From the NCBI GenBank assembly GCA_026397895.1, contig JAPLTZ010000378.1, positions 10,442-26,332 of the forward strand: a stretch of DNA of 15,891 nucleotides, written 5' to 3'. The notes beneath the pieces are model-generated. The model saw only the letters and a list, made by a program, of their open reading frames with translations, searched no databases and had not been told where the DNA came from. This DNA comes from Verrucomicrobiota bacterium (GTDB lineage Bacteria; Verrucomicrobiota; Verrucomicrobiia; Limisphaerales; JAFMIX01). Of the stretch, positions 6,711-14,630 are shown in pieces. Both the position numbers and the translations under genes were made by a program. Position 1 is the first letter of the stretch. Every line of letters begins with the position of its first letter.

Positions 6711-7363
6711 AAAAAAAATCTCTTCCGCAGCACTCCACGCGGACAAGTAACCAACAGGCTTTTACGCTGGTGGAGATGGCGGTTTCCTTGGGCATTTTCA
6801 GCATGGTGACCTTGGCGGTCGTTTACGCATTTCTCTTCGGCAGCAAGATAGACCAACTCACCCAAAGCAAGCTGGGCGCCAGCGACCAGTCCCGCCGGGG
6901 ATTCAACCTGCTCGCGACCGATGTTCGCTCGGCCAAATCAACCCAAATTGGCACCTGTTCTGTCGCTGGCGACGGCTCCCTGTCCAGCTTCACCGAAATA
7001 GCAGACGGGACAGCCCAGCAAGGCCCGGCGCTCAGACTCTGTCTGACCACCGACACCAACACCTACGTCTGCTACTACTTTGAAACCAGCGCGGGCAAGC
7101 TGCGACGGATGCACAGCGGCGTATCCGGCTCAAAGGTCATCGCCCAATACCTCACCAACAGCACCGGCAGCAACACCATGTATTTTCGTAACGAGTTATA
7201 CAACGGCACCCTGCAAACTGTCCGCACTCACAAAGGCGTGATCAGCACCACTCTTGGATTTTCCCAATATCAATATCCGCTGACCCGTATCGGCACGGGA
7301 TTTTACTACGATCGCTACCAACTGTCTTTCAAGCTGACCCCGCATGCGCCCGACGGCAACTGA
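6707..7363 (+). CDS. Minor prepilin, PilW/GspJ-like
   Basis: A protein of 218 residues with an 18-residue basic leader (MKKKSLPQ...SNQQA) and the prepilin motif FTLVEMAVSLGIFSMVTLAV: Phe at +1, Glu at +5 (residue 23). Position -1 is again Ala. The N-terminal helix is followed by KLGASDQSRRGFNLLATDVRSA, a pattern common in PilW/GspJ, then a beta-rich C-terminal domain with several Cys residues. In type II secretion GspJ works with GspI and GspK at the pseudopilus tip; in type IV pili PilW has a similar priming role. Its ATG overlaps the previous stop (ATGA), so the two are translationally coupled. The PilW/GspJ assignment rests on motif and gene order; GspH or GspG are less likely. Confidence 0.82.
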   Translation: MKKKSLPQHSTRTSNQQAFTLVEMAVSLGIFSMVTLAVVYAFLFGSKIDQLTQSKLGASDQSRRGFNLLATDVRSAKSTQIGTCSVAGDGSLSSFTEIADGTAQQGPALRLCLTTDTNTYVCYYFETSAGKLRRMHSGVSGSKVIAQYLTNSTGSNTMYFRNELYNGTLQTVRTHKGVISTTLGFSQYQYPLTRIGTGFYYDRYQLSFKLTPHAPDGN

Positions 7364-7386
7364 CCCCGCATATCCCCGATGTTCCC

Positions 7387-9210
7387 ATGAAAACGAAACT
7401 TCCATCCGGAAAACGCGCGACCGGCGGCTATGCGCTGATCATCGTGCTCGGTATCGTCGGCGTCAGTCTGGTGATGCTGTCGGCCACCATCAACCGAACT
7501 ACGGCGGTTCAAAAACTCAACGCACACAACAACCAGTATGTCGGAGGCCTCAATGTCGCCGAAGCCGCCACCGAAAAAGTCTTCGCCAAAATAGCCTACG
7601 ATTGGCAGACCTTCGGCGCGCCGACTTTCTACGCCAACCTTTCTTCCTACCGGCTGAACTATCCCAACGAAGACGCCTTCTGGACGAATTATGAATTTTC
7701 CGACGGCCGAGGAAACCTCAACCAGACCTATGTCGGTTTTGTCACCAATTACAGCGGCGCGCTGCCATCGCAATATCCCGGCCTGTTCACCGCGAACAGC
7801 CCGGTCTATCGGCTCCTGTCAAATGTCCGGCTGAAGGTCGGCGGCTACAACATCACCAACGCGGTGCAGGTGGACGTATTGCTCGCAAAGATTCCCATCA
7901 CCACCTACGCCATCTTCTACAACAACCTTCTGGAATTCAGCACCTGCGCCACCATGACCGTCAACGGGCGGGTTCATTCCAATGACAAAATTTACACCGG
8001 CACCAGTTCCGTCCTGACGTTCAACAACACCGTCACCGCTTCAAGTTCGATTACTTCACCCTACAACAACGGTTCAGGACCTTGGTCATTTCCGAACAAT
8101 GCCAACGGCGGTGTTTTCAACGGCTCTCCGAAATATTCCACCAACGTCCCGACCGTGGCGCTGTCCATCCCGATGACCAACGCGCACTTCTTCATCGAAA
8201 TGCCCACCACCAATGATGCCAGCACCGACTTGGGTCGCCAGCGTCTTTACAACCAGTCCCCGGTCATACTTTTGGTCAGCAACACCACTGTCACCGTCCG
8301 AATCCAGTCTCCGCCGGATAGCGGAACGGTCGCCGGAGAAGACCCCTCCCCGACCATTTTGACCTTCACCAACACCGTTGGGTCATTGATGACAAACCTG
8401 CCCTTTCTCACACTCACCAACAAATTTTTCGACCAACGCGAAGACAAGACCAATATCGTCACCCAGATTGATGTGGGCAAATACGCCACCTGGCTTACCA
8501 CCAACACCAGCATCACCGGCACCTATCCCTCCGACGGAGCGAACGGTTATCCCAACATTGTTTACGTGGCAGACAACCGCACTAACGCCCCGACGCAACT
8601 GCCCTCAATCCGGCTCACCAACGGCATCGCCCCGCCTAAAAACAACGGCACCGGCTTCACCGTGGCCACCCCAAATCCGCTTTATGTCTGGGGCAATTAC
8701 AACCAGACCAACTCCTCCTACCTCGCCACCACCAACACTTCCTCCGGCACCGTGCCCTGCTCCTTCATCTGCGACGGCCTGACCATCCTTTCCGGCTCCT
8801 GGAGCGACGCCACCAGCTACACCAGCAGCCAGAGCGGCCCGAATGCAGCAACGGCCATCACCATCAACGCCGCCATTCTGGCCGGCATCGTCCCCTCCAC
8901 CGGCACCAACGCCGGCCAGTTCAGCGGCGGCGTGCATAACCTGCCCCGGCTGCTCGAAAACTGGGGCAGTTCCACCGTCTGGTTGAACACTTCCATCATC
9001 AATCTCTACAACAGCACCATGGCGACCAACAAATTTGTCACCCCCGGCACCGGCAGTTATTACACTGCGCCCACCCGCAAATTCAGCTTCGACCTGAACT
9101 TCATGGACCCGGCCAAGCAACCGCCCGGCGTCCCCACCGCACTCGTTGCCATCCGTTACAACTGGGGCGTCCCGCCGCCCGGAACCACCAATTACAATGT
9201 CATTCCCTAA
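7387..9210 (+). CDS. Large PilX/GspK-like filament-tip protein (607 residues)
   Basis: The N-terminus is basic then hydrophobic: MKTKLPSGKRATGG followed by YALIIVLGIVGVSLVMLSAT. A cut after Gly14 would leave Tyr at +1 and Ile instead of Glu at +5. Lack of Glu5 is the known mark of GspK, and is also seen in PilX-type proteins. The long mature region is unusually rich in Thr, Asn, Ser and Gly. It contains FYNNLLEFSTCATMTVNGRVHSND-type sequence (residues about 177-205), a pattern I associate with large PilX-like proteins of environmental bacteria. The likely role is the tip of the filament, perhaps with adhesive or substrate-binding function (inference). At 607 residues it is much longer than PilX (about 200) or GspK (about 320). 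It follows the GspJ-like gene by 23 bases and overlaps the next gene by 14. Confidence 0.75.
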   Translation: MKTKLPSGKRATGGYALIIVLGIVGVSLVMLSATINRTTAVQKLNAHNNQYVGGLNVAEAATEKVFAKIAYDWQTFGAPTFYANLSSYRLNYPNEDAFWTNYEFSDGRGNLNQTYVGFVTNYSGALPSQYPGLFTANSPVYRLLSNVRLKVGGYNITNAVQVDVLLAKIPITTYAIFYNNLLEFSTCATMTVNGRVHSNDKIYTGTSSVLTFNNTVTASSSITSPYNNGSGPWSFPNNANGGVFNGSPKYSTNVPTVALSIPMTNAHFFIEMPTTNDASTDLGRQRLYNQSPVILLVSNTTVTVRIQSPPDSGTVAGEDPSPTILTFTNTVGSLMTNLPFLTLTNKFFDQREDKTNIVTQIDVGKYATWLTTNTSITGTYPSDGANGYPNIVYVADNRTNAPTQLPSIRLTNGIAPPKNNGTGFTVATPNPLYVWGNYNQTNSSYLATTNTSSGTVPCSFICDGLTILSGSWSDATSYTSSQSGPNAATAITINAAILAGIVPSTGTNAGQFSGGVHNLPRLLENWGSSTVWLNTSIINLYNSTMATNKFVTPGTGSYYTAPTRKFSFDLNFMDPAKQPPGVPTALVAIRYNWGVPPPGTTNYNVIP

Positions 9211-9832
9211 ACCTCTCCCCCGGTTCGCAATCATCCTCTGCGCCGCCGTGTTGCTCGCGGAAAAAACGGCGACCGCCGACATTTACGCCCTGCAGACAAG
9301 CGCCCGCAGCCTGTCGGTCAGCCTGAAAAACGAGGCGATTGCCGGGACCAACATCGTCCGGCGGGTCTATGTGACGGCGGGAGTGAGCCAGTTTGCCTTT
9401 GGCCTGCCCGATGGTTTCCGGCTGAACCCCTACCCGGAAAAAATCCTGCTGACCAGCGCGCAGGACAACTGCTTCCTGACCTTCCGCCTCCTGACCCCGG
9501 TTTCCGCCAGCCTCAAGGAATCCGAAACCGCAATTTGCCGCAGGCTGGCCTTGAGCCAGTTTCCCGGCGCAACCATATCCGGCGAACTCGCCGGGCGCGT
9601 CGCCAACCACGCCGGCCCCGCTTTCGACCTGACCTGGCGCAATTCCGGCGGCGGCACCCAGGCCGCGCGCATCGCCTACATCCCCGTCGCCGCCGGAGTC
9701 TTGGAAATCAGCCTGGTCACGACCCCCGAAAAATTCGGCGGCGACCAATATTATTACAATTCGATGCTCGCCAGCATGGTCACCAACGAAAGCGGCAAAC
9801 TCGAACCCGCCGCGCCGCCCGGCAACAGTTGA
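9197..9832 (+). CDS. Secreted protein of unknown function inside the pilus operon
   Basis: A protein of 211 residues from ATG 9197. It has a signal peptide: MSFPKPLPRF, hydrophobic AIILCAAVLLA, and a likely cut after TATA before DIYALQ. The mature part of about 185 residues has mixed beta/alpha character (for example GVSQFAFGLPDGFRLNP and AARIAYIPVAAGVLEISLV). I do not recognise the family. The frame extends upstream to 9146, but that would place 17 polar residues before the signal peptide, so 9197 is preferred. It starts 14 bases inside the end of the PilX/GspK-like gene, a coupling that argues for a joint role, perhaps a periplasmic accessory or chaperone of the tip complex (inference). A 91-base gap then separates it from pilM. 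Confidence 0.72.
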   Translation: MSFPKPLPRFAIILCAAVLLAEKTATADIYALQTSARSLSVSLKNEAIAGTNIVRRVYVTAGVSQFAFGLPDGFRLNPYPEKILLTSAQDNCFLTFRLLTPVSASLKESETAICRRLALSQFPGATISGELAGRVANHAGPAFDLTWRNSGGGTQAARIAYIPVAAGVLEISLVTTPEKFGGDQYYYNSMLASMVTNESGKLEPAAPPGNS

Positions 9833-9923
9833 GCCGGCCTTGGCTTGAAAATTGCGGCGGAGCCGGAACGTTCGGCCAAGTAATGCTTGCAATAAATAAT
9901 CTATAAACCTAAAACAACACCCG
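9833..9923 (+). promoter_or_regulatory. AT-rich gap before pilM, possible internal promoter
   Basis: This is the largest gap inside the rightward locus (91 bases). Its second half is AT-rich, with TTGCAA at 9887-9892 and TATAAA at 9902-9907, but their 9-base spacing is too short for a standard promoter pair. A promoter serving pilM-N-O-P-Q is plausible because the preceding genes form a separate coupled block. No terminator-like hairpin was seen. Confidence 0.3.
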
Positions 9924-10994
9924 ATGTCGTTGCCATTTATCAACCGGTCAGCCCGCAAGCGCGATCAAATCCTGGCGATTGACCTCGGCGGCCGCACCAC
10001 CAAGGCGGTTTTGATGCAGCGCAAAGGCGATACGCTCACCCTCACGCGCTACGCCATGCTGGACGCCCCGGTGCAGCAAAAAACATTTTCCCCGGATTTG
10101 CTCGCGGAACACCTCAAGTCCATCGTCGCCGCCCTCGACACCAAGACCAAAAACATCAACCTCATCGTCGGGTGTCAGGATACCATCGTCCGGCAAGCCG
10201 AGATGCCCCAGATTCCCATCCAGGACATGCGGCAAATCCTGAAGATGAGTCCCAAAACCTACCTGCAACAAGACCTGCCCAACCATATCTTCGACTGCTA
10301 CATCATCCCCCCGCGGCAACTGTCCAAGCCGGATGAAAAAGGCAAACTCAATCCCGCTCCCCAAAAATTCAAAGTTCTCGTCGCGGGCATAAAAAAGCAA
10401 CTCCTCGACGACCTGCTCGCCGCCGTCCACAAAGCCGACCTCATCGCCGATGGCATCCTCCCCGGCCTCATCAGCCCCATCAACGCCTTCGAGGTTGCCA
10501 TGCCGGATCTCTTCGCCAAAAACGTCGTCGCCCTCGTGGACATCGGCTTCAAAAACACCACCATCTGCCTCCTCCAGGAAGGCGAGCTCGTCTTGAGCCG
10601 CGTCATCGCCATCGGCGGGGACAAGATTACCGGCGGCCTCGCCGAAGCCATGGGCATCAGCTACGCCGAAGCCGAGGGCATCAAAATGGGCATGCCCAGC
10701 GAAGTCCAGCCCACCCTCGAAGCCCTCGTCTCCCCCCTCGGCCGGGAACTGCGCGCCTCCTTGGATTTCTTCGAACACCAACAGGACAAGCACGTCAGCC
10801 AGGTGTTCATCTCCGGCGGTTCGGCCCGGTCAGAGTTCATCGTGAAAATTTTGGAGACCGAAATGACCGTCAACTGCCGGGCTTGGAACCCGGCCAGCAC
10901 CCTGCCACTCGCGCTGCCCCCCCAGCAAACCGCCGAAATCGAGCAAGTCGCCCCGCAACTGACCATTGCCGTGGGCGCCGCCCTCGCCCTCTGA
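9924..10994 (+). CDS. pilM: Type IV pilus assembly protein PilM, actin-like ATPase
   Basis: A protein of 356 residues, the usual length for PilM. It has the actin-fold nucleotide-binding signatures in order: phosphate-1 AIDLGGRTTK (Asp20), phosphate-2 LVDIGFKNTTI (Asp206) and the adenosine motif FISGGSARSEFI (Gly298-Gly299). No membrane segment is present, so it is cytoplasmic. PilM binds the short cytoplasmic tail of PilN and links the motor side to the periplasmic PilN-O-P complex; in type II secretion the same place is taken by GspL's cytoplasmic domain. It is the first gene of a tight pilM-N-O-P-Q block, with the next start two bases after its stop. No Shine-Dalgarno sequence precedes ATG 9924. 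The assignment is secure. Confidence 0.93.
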   Translation: MSLPFINRSARKRDQILAIDLGGRTTKAVLMQRKGDTLTLTRYAMLDAPVQQKTFSPDLLAEHLKSIVAALDTKTKNINLIVGCQDTIVRQAEMPQIPIQDMRQILKMSPKTYLQQDLPNHIFDCYIIPPRQLSKPDEKGKLNPAPQKFKVLVAGIKKQLLDDLLAAVHKADLIADGILPGLISPINAFEVAMPDLFAKNVVALVDIGFKNTTICLLQEGELVLSRVIAIGGDKITGGLAEAMGISYAEAEGIKMGMPSEVQPTLEALVSPLGRELRASLDFFEHQQDKHVSQVFISGGSARSEFIVKILETEMTVNCRAWNPASTLPLALPPQQTAEIEQVAPQLTIAVGAALAL

Positions 10995-10996
10995 CC

Positions 10997-11677
10997 ATGC
11001 CTCTCCGCCTCAATCTACTCGCCGAAGCCCAAGCCGAAGAGGAATTGCGCCGGCGCGACCCCGTCAAGCGCGGCATCTGGGCCGGAGGATTTCTGGTCGC
11101 CCTCGTTCTGGTCTGGGCCGGCGCGCTTTTTATCAACATCAAGCGCCACGAAAGCCTGTTGTCCGCATTGGAAGTGCGGCTCGCCCTGCAAAACAAAAGC
11201 TACGCCAAAATCACCCAGAATGAACGGGAACTGGCCGACCTCACCCGCAAACTGAACGATCTCGAACGCCTTTCCACCAACCGCTTTCTCTGGGGCAACC
11301 TCCTCAATACCCTGCAAAAAACCACGGTCCCCGACGTGCAAATGCTTGCCCTCCGTTGCGAACAGTCCCACATCGTCACCGAAGGCACCAAAGCCAAGAC
11401 CAACGAAGTCGGGAAAATCACCATCGGCAAACCCGGTTCCGCCGTCGAAAGAATCCGCCTGCAATTCGACGCCAAAGACGCCAGCGCCACCCCCGGCGAT
11501 CAGGTCGGGAAATTCAAGGTCGCCCTCTCCGGCTCCGATTATTTCCGCAAGCTGCTCGGCAAGACCAACGAAATCACCCTGCGCAACCTGTCCCCGCCCG
11601 CGCTCGACGGCGCGATTGGCAAAACCGTCGTCATCTTCTCCCTGGAATGCCGGTTGCCGGAAAAATCCCCCAAATGA
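10997..11677 (+). CDS. pilN: Type IV pilus assembly protein PilN
   Basis: A protein of 226 residues. The N-terminus MPLRLNLLAEAQAEEELRRRD carries the short INLL-type segment (here LRLNLL) that PilM binds. A single membrane helix follows (about residues 26-47), then a coiled coil (about 50-95) and a periplasmic ferredoxin-like domain. It pairs with PilO in the inner membrane. The frame is open upstream to 10883, overlapping pilM, but ATG 10997 puts the PilM-binding motif at the very N-terminus as in the family. The stop overlaps the pilO start (ATGA), pointing to balanced co-translation. The C-terminal half holds a region rich in Lys/Thr/Gly (residues about 130-155) that may be a loop enlarged relative to proteobacterial PilN. 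Confidence 0.88.
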   Translation: MPLRLNLLAEAQAEEELRRRDPVKRGIWAGGFLVALVLVWAGALFINIKRHESLLSALEVRLALQNKSYAKITQNERELADLTRKLNDLERLSTNRFLWGNLLNTLQKTTVPDVQMLALRCEQSHIVTEGTKAKTNEVGKITIGKPGSAVERIRLQFDAKDASATPGDQVGKFKVALSGSDYFRKLLGKTNEITLRNLSPPALDGAIGKTVVIFSLECRLPEKSPK

Positions 11678-12264
11678 AACTCTCCGCCGACAAGCGCAAC
11701 AAACTGATCGTCGTGGCCATCTTGACCGCGGTCGTCATCGGCGTCCTTTGGTATTACCTCATCGGCGCCCTGAACGCCAAAATCGAGGAATTCAAAGAGA
11801 AGCAGGCCACCGCCGAAGAACAGCGCAAAAAAATTGACACCGCCACTAGGAACTCCGTCCAGATCGAAAACAATCTCAACGCCGCCGCCGAAAAGCTCGC
11901 CACCATCAAGCAGGAAATGGCCTCCGGCGACCTCTATTCCTGGATGTATACCACCAGCAAAAATTTCAACCGTTCCTATCACGTGGACATCCCCCAATTC
12001 AGCACCGTCGAAACCGCCGAAAACAACCTCATCCCCCAATTCCCCTACAAGCAGGTCAAAATCTCCGTCAACGGCAGCGCCTACTTCCACGACTTCGGCC
12101 GATTCCTATCCGACTTTGAGAACCATTTCCCCCACATCCGGGTGGAAAACCTGACCCTCGAACCCGCCACCGGCCCCGAACAGGCGTCTGACCGGGAAAA
12201 ACTCGCCTTCCGCATGGAGATCATCGCCCTCGTCAACAGCGCCCCCGCCGGCGACAACAAATGA
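11674..12264 (+). CDS. pilO: Type IV pilus assembly protein PilO
   Basis: A protein of 196 residues. A short cytoplasmic tail (MKLSADKRNK) precedes one membrane helix (about 11-31). A charged coiled coil (about 32-80, KIEEFKEKQATAEEQRKKID) leads to a periplasmic ferredoxin-like domain containing KISVNGSAYFHDFGRFLSDF, the typical PilO region. It forms dimers with PilN in the inner membrane and helps align the platform with the secretin through PilP. The frame is open further upstream, but ATG 11674 overlaps the pilN stop and gives the family layout. The next gene overlaps its stop in the same ATGA way. The assignment is firm from topology, motif and neighbours. Confidence 0.88.
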   Translation: MKLSADKRNKLIVVAILTAVVIGVLWYYLIGALNAKIEEFKEKQATAEEQRKKIDTATRNSVQIENNLNAAAEKLATIKQEMASGDLYSWMYTTSKNFNRSYHVDIPQFSTVETAENNLIPQFPYKQVKISVNGSAYFHDFGRFLSDFENHFPHIRVENLTLEPATGPEQASDREKLAFRMEIIALVNSAPAGDNK

Positions 12265-12719
12265 TGCCCATGAATGTCCGCCGCCAATTCCTCCTCGCGC
12301 TGCTCCTCGGCTGGGCCTTCACCCTCGCGCCCGCCACCGCCCTTTGCGCCGCCACCAACACCGTGACCGCCGCCACCAACGCCCCCATCGCCACCGTCAA
12401 CACCAACGATTTCCGGTCCAATTTCGACAACAACGGGCGCGACCCGTTTTTCCCCATGTCCAGCCGGCAGGCCGCCGCCCTCTCCGAGAACGGCGAAAGC
12501 CAGCCTGCCATCATCCTCGCCCTCAAAGGATTTTCCGGCCCCGCCCACCGCCGCTTCGCCATCATCAACGACCACACCTTCGCCGTCGGCGAAGAAAGCG
12601 AAGTCCTCACCGCTGGCGGCCGCATCCGTGTCCGCTGCGTGGAAATCCGGGCCGATGTGGCCGTCGTCACCATCGGCGGCGGACAAAAAATAGAACTTCG
12701 GCTCCCCTCCCGCTTTTGA
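12261..12719 (+). CDS. PilP/GspC-like periplasmic linker protein
   Basis: A protein of 152 residues. A signal peptide or anchor (RRQFLLALLLGWAFTLAP, ending near ALCA) is followed by a Thr/Asn/Ala linker and the motif NNGRDPFFP (about residues 56-64). The RDPF motif is characteristic of PilP and GspC proteins just before their homology-region domain. The C-terminal 80 residues form a short beta-rich domain (AIILALKGF, FAIINDHTFAVGEE, GGGQKIELRLP) that fits the PilP/HR fold contacting the secretin N0 domain. Position between pilO and the secretin supports the call. There is no lipobox, unlike proteobacterial PilP, so it may be released or held by its N-terminal helix. ATGs at 12261, 12264 and 12270 are all possible; 12261 overlaps the pilO stop. 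Confidence 0.72.
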   Translation: MMPMNVRRQFLLALLLGWAFTLAPATALCAATNTVTAATNAPIATVNTNDFRSNFDNNGRDPFFPMSSRQAAALSENGESQPAIILALKGFSGPAHRRFAIINDHTFAVGEESEVLTAGGRIRVRCVEIRADVAVVTIGGGQKIELRLPSRF

Positions 12720-12759
12720 ACTCAATTGCGACACAGAAAAACCAACACCTGACAACAAA

Positions 12760-14589
12760 ATGAAACCGAAAATTAATCTCCTTGTGTTCCTGGGTTGCAT
12801 CGCCCTCGCTCCAATCGGATTCACCCAAGACCCGCCGCCGGCCGCCACCACCAATCTCGTGCCCGCCCAGACCGAACCGACTGTCGCTGCCACAACCAAC
12901 CCCGCCCCAGCCGCGCCCGCCGCCATCGCCGTCCCCATCGCCACCACCAACCAGACCGAAGCCGCCATCCCGATCAACCCTGCCCCCGCCGCCACGACCT
13001 TCGCGGAAGTCACCACCACCAATCCCGCTCCGGCCACCCCCGAGCCGGCCGCCGCCGCTCCAGTCGCGCTCGAAAAAGTCGCCGCCGCCCCCACGCCCGC
13101 CGCCAGCAGCACCAATTCCGACATCATCCCGCTCATCCAATTTGTGGACGTGCCCCTCACCGCCGCCATTGAAAACCTCGCCCGGCAAGCCAGCCTCAAC
13201 TACATCCTCGACCCCAAAATCAATTTCGGCCAGCCCGGCGCCGACGGTCGCGTCGTCAACGCCCCCTCCATCACCATCCGCTGGGAAAATCTCACCGCCC
13301 AGCAAGCCCTCAACGCCATCCTGAAAACCTACGACCTGCAGGTGATTGAAGACGCCAACAGCAAAATCGCCCGCATCGCCCCCAAAGACCCCGCTGCCGC
13401 CGAACCCCTCATCACCAAAGTCATCCAACTCAAATACGCCAGCCCCAGCAACATCGTCGCCTCCGTCCAAAGCGCCCTCTCCGACAAACGCAGCAAAGTT
13501 CTCCCCGACACCCGCACCAGCCAGCTCGTCGTCGTGGCCACCGAGAAAGAGATGACGCTCGTCAACGAACTCGTGGATCGTCTCGACACCCCCACCAAAC
13601 AGGTCCTCATCGAGTCGAAAATCCTCGAAACCACCGTCAACCCCAAATCGGTCAAAGGTATTGATTGGGCCGGCACCTTGAAGCAGCAGAATGTCACGTT
13701 TGGCAACGGCAAAACCACCGGCACCACCACCACCGCCCGCCCCGGCACCCCGATCACCACCACGGAAACGCTCCCTGGCGGACGGGTCATCACCTACACG
13801 ACCAGTCCCGGCCAGGATCAGCAGACGGTATTGAACACCATCCTCGGCAACGGCGGCATCAGCCTCGATACCATCAAAGGTTTCAGCCCGCAAACGGCCT
13901 TCTTGAACGCCGACGGCGCGAGCATCGCCCTCTCGTTCCTCAACAATTCCGCCGACACCAAGGTCATCTCCGAGCCTCGCACGGTGACATTGGACAACCA
14001 GAAATCCATCATCGAAGTCGGCCTCCAATATCCGATTGTGAACGTCAGCGCGGGCACGGCCAACACGAGCGGCGGCTCCTCCATCTCCTACAGCAACCTG
14101 ACAGTGAATCTCGAGGTCACACCCCGCATCACCGCCAACGACTTTGTCGAATTAAGAGTCCAGCAGAGCATCCTTCGGCTCGGCCCGGCGTTCACCAGCA
14201 CGGTCGGCGGCGTCCCCAACACCGTCGATTCTTTCTTCACGCGCAAGATTGAAACCGACGTCCTCATTCCCAGCGGGAACACCTTGGTGATGGGCGGCCT
14301 GGTCTCGGACGAGAACACCACCGCCAACACCAAAGTCCCCGTCCTTGGCGATATTCCATTCGTGGGTTTGGCGTTCCGCAAGGACACCAAGGAGCGCAAC
14401 CGGCAAAATCTCATCATCTTCATCACCCCGACCATCGTGCAAGACCGCGACTTCCAACCCGCCCAGTCAAAATTCCTCCAATCGGACGGGAAAGACCTCG
14501 CCGAAGAGGGAGTGTCTGCCTGGGATAGCGGCAAGCCTTACGATTGGACCAAACCCTCCAAGAAAAACAAATCCGCCGCCGCCGAATAA
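12760..14589 (+). CDS. pilQ: Outer-membrane secretin, PilQ/GspD family
   Basis: A protein of 609 residues. A signal peptide (MKPKINLLVFLGCIALAPIGFTQ) precedes a Pro/Ala/Thr-rich low-complexity linker (about 23-118). The N0/STN domain comes next (about 121-205, with QFVDVPLTAAIENLARQ), then a secretin N domain (about 215-285, ending ATEKEMTLVNELVDRLDTP). The secretin barrel domain (about 290-560) ends in the signature VPVLGDIPFVGLAF (526-539) and NLIIFITPTIV. A basic tail of about 50 residues follows. It forms the outer-membrane channel for the filament or its substrates. Only one N domain follows N0, closer to PilQ than to GspD with three. A Thr/Gly-rich insert at about 311-357 lies early in the barrel domain. 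The ATG lacks a Shine-Dalgarno sequence. Family call secure; pilus versus secretion use open. Confidence 0.93.
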   Translation: MKPKINLLVFLGCIALAPIGFTQDPPPAATTNLVPAQTEPTVAATTNPAPAAPAAIAVPIATTNQTEAAIPINPAPAATTFAEVTTTNPAPATPEPAAAAPVALEKVAAAPTPAASSTNSDIIPLIQFVDVPLTAAIENLARQASLNYILDPKINFGQPGADGRVVNAPSITIRWENLTAQQALNAILKTYDLQVIEDANSKIARIAPKDPAAAEPLITKVIQLKYASPSNIVASVQSALSDKRSKVLPDTRTSQLVVVATEKEMTLVNELVDRLDTPTKQVLIESKILETTVNPKSVKGIDWAGTLKQQNVTFGNGKTTGTTTTARPGTPITTTETLPGGRVITYTTSPGQDQQTVLNTILGNGGISLDTIKGFSPQTAFLNADGASIALSFLNNSADTKVISEPRTVTLDNQKSIIEVGLQYPIVNVSAGTANTSGGSSISYSNLTVNLEVTPRITANDFVELRVQQSILRLGPAFTSTVGGVPNTVDSFFTRKIETDVLIPSGNTLVMGGLVSDENTTANTKVPVLGDIPFVGLAFRKDTKERNRQNLIIFITPTIVQDRDFQPAQSKFLQSDGKDLAEEGVSAWDSGKPYDWTKPSKKNKSAAAE

Positions 14590-14630
14590 AACCGGCCGGC
14601 AGCCCCGGTTCCGCCAGAACTTTTTTTATT
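14590..14630 (+). terminator. Weak hairpin plus T7 tract between secretin and NHL gene
   Basis: AACCGG (14590-14595) pairs with CCGGTT (14605-14610), and an alternative small stem GTTC/GAAC (14608-14611, 14617-14620) directly abuts seven T's (14621-14627). The two stems share bases and exclude each other, which could make a leaky terminator that lowers but does not stop transcription into the next gene. The T tract ends four bases from the ATG. The stems are short, so this is tentative. Confidence 0.35.

Noticed and set aside
9948..10793. Minus-strand frame of 281 codons
   Set aside because: It is antisense to pilM, whose actin-fold motifs are unambiguous.
12840..13110. Short tandem-like repeats in the secretin 5' region considered as a CRISPR or structural DNA repeat
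   Set aside because: Units are irregular, in frame and explained by a Pro/Ala/Thr-rich protein linker; there are no conserved repeats with unique spacers.
12667..14028. Minus-strand frame of 453 codons, very rich in Gly, Asp and Val
   Set aside because: It mirrors the secretin gene; the Gly/Asp/Val bias is the antisense image of its Ala/Thr/Pro-rich codons.
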